A stretch of 64,000 bases of DNA from Rhodovulum sp. PH10 (GTDB taxonomy: Bacteria > Pseudomonadota > Alphaproteobacteria > Rhizobiales > Xanthobacteraceae), in assembly GCF_000293785.1 (NCBI RefSeq), contig NZ_AKZI01000036.1:62001-126000 (forward strand). The letters are read 5' to 3'. Shown piece after piece: positions 59,615-64,000 of this stretch. The notes below the pieces were generated by a model. That model was not told the DNA's origin. It ran no database searches and saw only the letters and a list, made by a program, of their open reading frames with translations. A program made the position numbers and the translations under genes. Position 1 is the stretch's first letter; each line of letters begins with the position of its first letter.

Positions 59615-60658
59615 TCATCCCGGCGTCGACGACAATGGAATATCCATCGTACATCGCAGTCCGGACGGATCGTAGTCAAGCGTGGCCATCCCGCGCAGCT
59701 GGCGCGACACGCCCTGCTGGACCAGCCGGCTGCCGAAGCCGAGATGCGCGGGCTTGGCGACCGGCGGGCCGTCGCTCTCGGTCCAGTGCAGCACCAGGGT
59801 CGGCGGGCGGTAGCCGTTCGACACCGACCAGCTCACCGACAGCCGGCCGGCCTCGTTCGACAATGCGCCGTATTTCGCCGCGTTGCTGGCCAGCTCGTGA
59901 AAGATCATCGCCAGCGTCAGCGAGGATTGCGCGCCGAGCCGGATCGCGTCGCCGCGCAGCTCGATCCGGCCGTCCGCCGCCTTCAGGTAGGGCGCGACCG
60001 CGCTCTCGATCAGGCTCTTCAGGTCGATCGGCTCCCACCGGCCGCGGCTCAGCTGGTCGTGCGCCCGGCTCAGCGCGATCAGCCGACCCTCGAAGTCGTC
60101 CTGGGCGCCTTTCGGCAGGCCGCAGGTGCGGATCGTGTGGTCGGCGAACGACTGCACCGTCGCCAGCGTGTTCTTCACCCGGTGATTGAGCTCGTTGAGG
60201 AGCGTCCGCTGCTGGTGGTCGGCGCGCTTGCGGTCGGTGATGTCCTGAAAGCAGCCGACGGCGCCGATCAGGGCGCCGTCCTCGTCGGTGATCGGCTCGA
60301 TATTGGCGAGGGCGATGGCGCGGCCGCCGTCGAACCGCTCGATCACGATCTCGCAATCACGGACGGAGCCGGCGGCATTGCGCATGAAGTCGCCGACCGG
60401 GGTGTCGGTGAGCGACAGGCGGTGCCCTTCGCGGGAGGCGTAGGTGTGCCAAGGATCGAGCGCATCCTCGGCGACGATCGGCGATCGCCCCCACAGCTCG
60501 GCTGCCCGGCGATTGCAGTGCACGATCGCGCCGGCCTCGTCGCACAGGTAAGCCGGAACCGGAAGAACGTCGAGCATGTCCTTCCAGGATTTCAGCTTAC
60601 CGGGCATCTGGCAGGACGTCGCGGTGAGATCCGCGGGTCCATGGGCGAGACTATCCAT
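59615..60658 (-). CDS. PAS-containing HWE-family sensor histidine kinase
   Basis: A 347-residue soluble kinase. A PAS domain (about 28-140; VPAYLCDEAGAIVHCNRRAA, with a PAC segment ending GCFQDITDRKRA) is followed by a HWE/HisKA_2 dimerisation domain. The phospho-acceptor is His159 in LLNELNHRVKNTLATVQS. The ATPase domain carries MIFHELASNAAKYGAL and the W-x-E of LVLHWTESDGP. No transmembrane helix is seen, so it senses a cytosolic cue. A consensus EcfG-type promoter lies 50 bp upstream. ATG at 60658 has AAGG seven bases ahead. Confidence 0.92.
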   Translation of the reverse strand: MDSLAHGPADLTATSCQMPGKLKSWKDMLDVLPVPAYLCDEAGAIVHCNRRAAELWGRSPIVAEDALDPWHTYASREGHRLSLTDTPVGDFMRNAAGSVRDCEIVIERFDGGRAIALANIEPITDEDGALIGAVGCFQDITDRKRADHQQRTLLNELNHRVKNTLATVQSFADHTIRTCGLPKGAQDDFEGRLIALSRAHDQLSRGRWEPIDLKSLIESAVAPYLKAADGRIELRGDAIRLGAQSSLTLAMIFHELASNAAKYGALSNEAGRLSVSWSVSNGYRPPTLVLHWTESDGPPVAKPAHLGFGSRLVQQGVSRQLRGMATLDYDPSGLRCTMDIPLSSTPG

Positions 60659-60708
60659 CACCGAACCTTGGCGGGAGGGCAATCGACGACACCTTCAATT
60701 GGAACGAA

Positions 60709-60733
60709 AACGCGCGATGCGGGGTTTGGTTCC
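60709..60733 (-). promoter_or_regulatory. EcfG-type general stress promoter of the HWE kinase operon
   Basis: On the minus strand the -35 box GGAAC (60733-60729) is followed by 16 bases and the -10 box CGTT (60712-60709). This matches the alphaproteobacterial EcfG consensus GGAAC-N16/17-CGTT exactly. The expected transcript start is about 45 bases before the kinase ATG. Confidence 0.75.
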
Positions 60734-60776
60734 GGCGCGGTACCGCCATGGGGAATGGCGGATGGTCACGAGCGCG

Positions 60777-61190
60777 TCAACTCGGGTCGCGGCCGCGCCA
60801 GCGCTCGGATGCGGAGCGGCCCGGGACGAAGGCCCCGACCGAAAGCCCGGCGAGCAGCGTCGCCAGACGGCTTCGCAAGCGGGAGGAAGAAGCCCCGGGC
60901 GGAGGAACGTCGTTCGCCGGCTGCGGCGCGGGCGATGCGGCGCCGACGATCCGGACGCGGACCGGCGTGGCGGCCAGAGGCGGCGAGCCGGTGGTCGCCT
61001 CGCGGGTCTCCGCCCGCAGCCGGAGGCAACCGACCGCCAGGGTGATCCGGGACACCATCTCCGACGACCTCGACCCCGATGCACGCTGCGAACCGGCACG
61101 CGGATCGTGACTGCCCATCACGAATCTCCCCGCTTTTCGGCGACGCGGACCACGCCCGGTCGCCTTGTCGTTGTTCGGACGCCGCGGCAT
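60777..61190 (-). CDS. Small hypothetical protein upstream of the HWE kinase
   Basis: A possible 137-residue gene. From about residue 45 on, third codon positions are strongly G/C-biased, as in true genes of this window; the first 40 codons are less biased. The start is uncertain (ATG 61190, after GAGGAG, or ATG 61211). The translation begins with a basic Arg/Lys-rich segment, has MVSRITLAVGCLRL in the middle, and carries a C-terminal weakly hydrophobic stretch (LATLLAGLSVGAFVPG). I recognise no family. If it is not a gene, the gap from 60734 to 61375 has no gene that I can identify. Confidence 0.4.
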   Translation of the reverse strand: MPRRPNNDKATGRGPRRRKAGRFVMGSHDPRAGSQRASGSRSSEMVSRITLAVGCLRLRAETREATTGSPPLAATPVRVRIVGAASPAPQPANDVPPPGASSSRLRSRLATLLAGLSVGAFVPGRSASERWRGRDPS

Positions 61191-61375
61191 TCGCTCCTCG
61201 AGGCGAGCCATCGAAAAGCGAATCTTTCACCGCATCGGCGTCATCGAGGTTAATGAAAGGTTCCATCACGAACAGTTCGGGCAAGCCCCGTTCGTAAATG
61301 TCCGGGTTTCCGGACTCCGCCACCGCAAAGCCCGAATACCTTTCGGCACCATTGTCCGCCGACCGTGCGGGGCTC

Positions 61376-63289
61376 TCAGTCCTCGTCCGGCGCGTCGGTG
61401 ATCGGGTCGTAGCGGGCGGCGTCGAAGCCGAGCAGATTGAACGACTGCACCATGTGCGGCGGCAGCGGCGCCGTCACGTCGATCGTGCCGCCGCGCGGAT
61501 GCGGGATCACCAGGCGGCGCGCCATCAGGTGAAGCCTGTTCTGAATTCCCCCCGGCAACTGCCAGTTCTCGATGGAGAAATATTTCGGGTCGCCGACGAT
61601 CGGATGGCCGATATGGGCGAGGTGCGCACGCAGCTGGTGGGTGCGCCCGGTGACCGGCTTGAGCGACAGCCATGCGAGGCGCTGCGCCGCGGTCTCCACC
61701 ACGGCGTAATAGGTGACGGCGTGAATCGCCCCCTCCTCGCCGTGCTTGGCGATCCGCATGAAGCTCTCCTCCTCGCGCTCCTCCTTGGCGAGAAAGGTCG
61801 AGATCCGGCCCTGCTTGGGCTTCGGAACGCCGGCGGCGAGCGCCCAGTAGATTTTTCGCGTTTCGCGCGCGCGAAAACTCTTTGCCAGCGTCGAGGCGGC
61901 GAACCGGGTTTTCGCCACCAGCAGGCAGCCGGACGTGTCCTTGTCGAGCCGGTGCACCAGCCGCGGTTTTTGCCCGCGCGCGTCGCGCAGAACCTCCAGC
62001 ATGCCGTCGACGTGCTTCTTGGTGCCCGAGCCGCCCTGCACCGCGAGGCCCATCGGCTTGTTCAGCACCAAAATGTCGTCGTCCTCGAGCAGCGTGATCG
62101 ACTTCAGGAAGGCGCGGGTTTCCGCGTCGCGCTCCGGGTTCTCGCGGGCCGCCGGCGCCGCGAGCCGCAGCGGCGGGACGCGGACGCTCTGGCCTTCCTC
62201 GAGCCGGTCCTTGGTGTCGACCCGCTTGCCGTTCACCCGCACCTCGCCCTTGCGGACGATTCGCTGGATGTGGCTGAACGACAGGCTCGGGAAATGCGCC
62301 TCGAAGAAGCGATCGACCCGCATGCCGGCCTCGTCGGCCGACACCACGATGGTCTGCACGGCGGTCGCGGGGGTGTCGTCCTGCGCCGGCTCGGGCTCGG
62401 CCCGGCGGCAACGAGCCGGGCGGTCGTCACGCGATCGCGCGCCGGAGCGCGGCTCGTCGGAGCGCGGCTCGTCGGACCGATGCTCCTCGCTCGAATCGCC
62501 GGCCGGCGCGTCGTCGAAAAGGTCGTCGTCGGTCAGCCGGTCGTCGGCAAAGCGGTCGCCCGAAAAATTCTCGTCGGCGAAGGGATCGTCGTAGAAACGG
62601 TCCTGCAGCCGGTCGTCGGCGAAACGGTCCCGCGGCGGCCGCTCGTCGGACACGCCGTCGTCGCGCCGCTTGCCGCGAAACGATGCCGGCCGCTCCGGGC
62701 GCCCTGCCCGCGCTTGCGGCCGCCGGTCGGCGCTATCCTCGAAACGTCCCTCGGACCGCCCGCGGTCCTCGAAGCGCCCGCGCGCCTCGCCCCTGCCGGC
62801 GCCTTCACCGAACCGCTTGCCGCCCCCCTTGCCACCCCCCGTGCCGCCACCGGCGGCTCTCTTGCCGAATCCGCCGTCCGGCTTGCCGAAGCGCCGGCCC
62901 TCGCCGCGCTCGGCGGAGGCTCCAAAACTCTTGCCGAAACTCTTGCCGAAGCCGCGGCCTTCGCTGCGGCCCTCGCCCCGGCTCTCGCCGCGACCGCTCG
63001 CCCCGCCGACCTCGTCGAAGCGCTTGCCGAACGGCTTTCCGAACCGCTTGCCGCCGCGCTCGGCGGCGCCGCCTTCCGATGCAAAACGCGGCCCGGCCTT
63101 CGGCCCCCTGTCCGACCCGGCCTTCGGCCCCCTGTCCGGCCCGCGGCTGCCAGGCTTTCCGAATCCCTTGGGCCCCTTGCCGGCGCCGCGCGGCGGCCCG
63201 CCGGAAAAACCGCTGCGATCGTGATCGCGCGGCCCGGCGATCCGCCGTCCGCCGCCCGGCTGTCTCGGGCCGCTGCCGCCTCGTGCCAT
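61376..63289 (-). CDS. RluA-family pseudouridine synthase with very long disordered N-terminus
   Basis: A 637-residue protein. The catalytic part begins near residue 320 with an S4 RNA-binding domain (MRVDRFFEAHFPSLSFSHIQ). The synthase domain follows, with KPRLVHRLDKDTSGCLLVAK holding the catalytic Asp (about 449) and GRTHQLRAHLAHIGHPIVGD. It most resembles RluC, which modifies 23S rRNA. Residues 1-310 are unlike any domain. The first about 180 are Gly/Arg/Lys/Phe-rich, with repeated RFGKPFGK and FGKSFGK motifs. The next about 100 are Asp/Glu/Arg-rich (DRFADDRL, DDDLFDD, SDEPRSDEPRS). ATG at 63289. Confidence 0.9.
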   Translation of the reverse strand: MARGGSGPRQPGGGRRIAGPRDHDRSGFSGGPPRGAGKGPKGFGKPGSRGPDRGPKAGSDRGPKAGPRFASEGGAAERGGKRFGKPFGKRFDEVGGASGRGESRGEGRSEGRGFGKSFGKSFGASAERGEGRRFGKPDGGFGKRAAGGGTGGGKGGGKRFGEGAGRGEARGRFEDRGRSEGRFEDSADRRPQARAGRPERPASFRGKRRDDGVSDERPPRDRFADDRLQDRFYDDPFADENFSGDRFADDRLTDDDLFDDAPAGDSSEEHRSDEPRSDEPRSGARSRDDRPARCRRAEPEPAQDDTPATAVQTIVVSADEAGMRVDRFFEAHFPSLSFSHIQRIVRKGEVRVNGKRVDTKDRLEEGQSVRVPPLRLAAPAARENPERDAETRAFLKSITLLEDDDILVLNKPMGLAVQGGSGTKKHVDGMLEVLRDARGQKPRLVHRLDKDTSGCLLVAKTRFAASTLAKSFRARETRKIYWALAAGVPKPKQGRISTFLAKEEREEESFMRIAKHGEEGAIHAVTYYAVVETAAQRLAWLSLKPVTGRTHQLRAHLAHIGHPIVGDPKYFSIENWQLPGGIQNRLHLMARRLVIPHPRGGTIDVTAPLPPHMVQSFNLLGFDAARYDPITDAPDED

Positions 63290-63297
63290 GTCTCACC

Positions 63298-63573
63298 TCA
63301 CATCCGGCGGTTCCGGGCCGTGTGGAAGACGGCCACGATCTCCACGCCGTCCTCGCCGACCCGATAGATCGCCACATAAGGGAGACCGGGTACGACCAGG
63401 ATGCGTGTCCCCGAAGCGCCCGGCCGACCGGACCACGGCAGTGTGCGAAGGCGATCGATGGATTGTTCTATTCGTTGGACGACCGAACGCGCTGCCGCCG
63501 GATCGTCGTGCGCGATGTAGTCGCGGATTTTTTGCAAGTCCGCAACCGCTTCCGCGCGATATCGCAGCATCAT
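63298..63573 (-). CDS. ParE/RelE-family toxin
   Basis: A 91-residue toxin-fold protein with the family pattern RYRAEAVADLQKIRDYIAHDD at the start, SGRPGASGTRILVV in the middle and YVAIYRVGEDGVEIVAVFH at the end. ParE toxins act on gyrase and RelE toxins on ribosomal mRNA, and sequence alone does not decide which. Its ATG overlaps the antitoxin stop by four bases. It lies eight bases upstream of the RluA-family gene on the same strand. Confidence 0.87.
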   Translation of the reverse strand: MMLRYRAEAVADLQKIRDYIAHDDPAAARSVVQRIEQSIDRLRTLPWSGRPGASGTRILVVPGLPYVAIYRVGEDGVEIVAVFHTARNRRM

Positions 63574-63788
63574 TCGGCCGGCCCGTCGAACACGGACCGA
63601 ACCTCCTCGTCGCTCGCGAATATCGGCTCCGCCGCGAGCCGGCGTTTCACCTCCGCCACCTGCTCGGGCGTGAGCAGCGGCTCCTGGTCGGCCTCGAGGA
63701 AATCGAGAAGCAGGAAGGCGGCCTGCTGCTGCCGGTCGTCCGGCAAGGCTTCGAGCCGCGCGATAACGTCACGGAGTGCCTCGTTCAT
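63570..63788 (-). CDS. Antitoxin of the ParE/RelE-type pair
   Basis: A 72-residue acidic helical protein with an amphipathic N-terminus (VIARLEALPDDRQQQAAFLLLDFLEADQ). A C-terminal segment (EEVRSVFDG) probably wraps the toxin. No ribbon-helix-helix is clear, so it resembles the short addiction-module antitoxins without an obvious DNA-binding domain. It precedes and overlaps the toxin gene by four bases. ATG at 63788. Confidence 0.75.
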   Translation of the reverse strand: MNEALRDVIARLEALPDDRQQQAAFLLLDFLEADQEPLLTPEQVAEVKRRLAAEPIFASDEEVRSVFDGPAE

Positions 63789-63885
63789 CGACCCGTCCTC
63801 GGCGCGCTTGTGGTCGCATCCGCAGTCTAGCGCGGGCCGGACGGGCGGGCGAGCCTCCCCTCCCGACCCCCCGCGCCTGCGCGAC

Positions 63886-64000
63886 TCAGGCCCCGTTGCG
63901 CTCGCGGCGCAGCTTCTCCCAGTAGTCGAGACGTTTCCTGATCTCGCGCTCGAAGCCGCGCTCGACCGGGTGATAAAAGCTCTGGCGGCCCAGCTCCTCG
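63886..64000 (-). CDS. rarA: Replication-associated recombination protein A, C-terminus
   Basis: Only the last 37 residues are inside the window. They end RFEREIRKRLDYW-like: the sequence FYHPVERGFEREIRKRLDYW is the conserved C-terminus of RarA/MgsA, an AAA+ protein acting at stalled replication forks. The TGA is at 63886-63888, and the frame runs off the window edge. The rarA next to rluC layout is common in the order, often with crcB between, which is absent here. Confidence 0.82.
   Translation of the reverse strand, partial: EELGRQSFYHPVERGFEREIRKRLDYWEKLRRERNGA

Noticed and set aside
60701-60725. A second EcfG-type promoter on the plus strand facing away from the kinase
   Set aside because: GGAAC at 60701 is followed after 17 bases by GGTT, not CGTT, and no gene with a good start lies downstream on that strand.

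Overview
The window is high-GC DNA with a dense, mostly minus-strand gene layout. The gene content and order point to an alphaproteobacterium of the order Hyphomicrobiales (Rhizobiales), probably near the Xanthobacteraceae/Nitrobacteraceae. The main support is the run erpA / dgt-argS-SPOR-nagZ-scpA-scpB-tatABC-serS-surE-pcm-nlpD-DUF815-yajC-secD-secF-Mth938. Further support comes from popZ next to valS and tolC, an ExoR-like protein, a fused tal-pgi gene and a HWE-type histidine kinase. The species assignment is inference. I see no tRNA, rRNA, prophage, insertion sequence or CRISPR array.

Layout. 1-6.1 kb: the 5' part of comEC, glnS, and a DrrAB-type ABC exporter. 6.3-11.6 kb (+): gltX, gltA, an orphan HAMP membrane protein and a DUF2189 membrane protein. 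11.6-15.3 kb: the Mth938-like gene, secF, secD and yajC (Sec holotranslocon accessory operon). 15.3-20.7 kb: a DUF815 ATPase (+), a degenerate LysM/LytM lipoprotein, an ABC-2 exporter pair and pcm. 21.1-24.2 kb: a single-domain response regulator, surE and serS, with surE bracketed by degenerate heptamer repeats. 24.3-29.5 kb: tatC-tatB-tatA, scpB-scpA and nagZ. 29.7-35.4 kb: a SPOR protein, argS, dgt and the divergent erpA. 35.6-40 kb: an RND efflux pump and its adaptor.

40.2-42.4 kb: xth, followed by three tandem copies of a DUF1640/CCDC90-like coiled-coil membrane protein. 42.4-45.4 kb: an ExoR-like Sel1-repeat protein, an AAG-type DNA glycosylase and a PII protein. 45.5-51.9 kb: valS, popZ, tolC and a second Pcm-like methyltransferase. 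52.1-59 kb: a carbohydrate operon read tal-pgi, gnd, zwf, pgl and an MBL-fold hydrolase, covering both branches of the pentose phosphate route. 59.2-61.2 kb: a HWE kinase and response regulator operon behind a consensus general-stress (EcfG-type) promoter, plus a small hypothetical gene. 61.4-64 kb: an RluA-family pseudouridine synthase with a very long disordered N-terminus, a ParE/RelE-type toxin-antitoxin pair and the 3' end of rarA.

Most of the window is conserved housekeeping: translation, protein export, chromosome segregation, cell-wall turnover and central carbon. The less ordinary material is the DUF1640 triplication with in-phase coiled-coil length changes, the heptamer fold-back repeats that supply the stop codons of surE and serS, the EcfG-type promoter of the HWE operon, and several genes whose disordered segments have grown by short in-frame repeats (scpB, scpA, tatB, the HAMP gene and the RluA gene).
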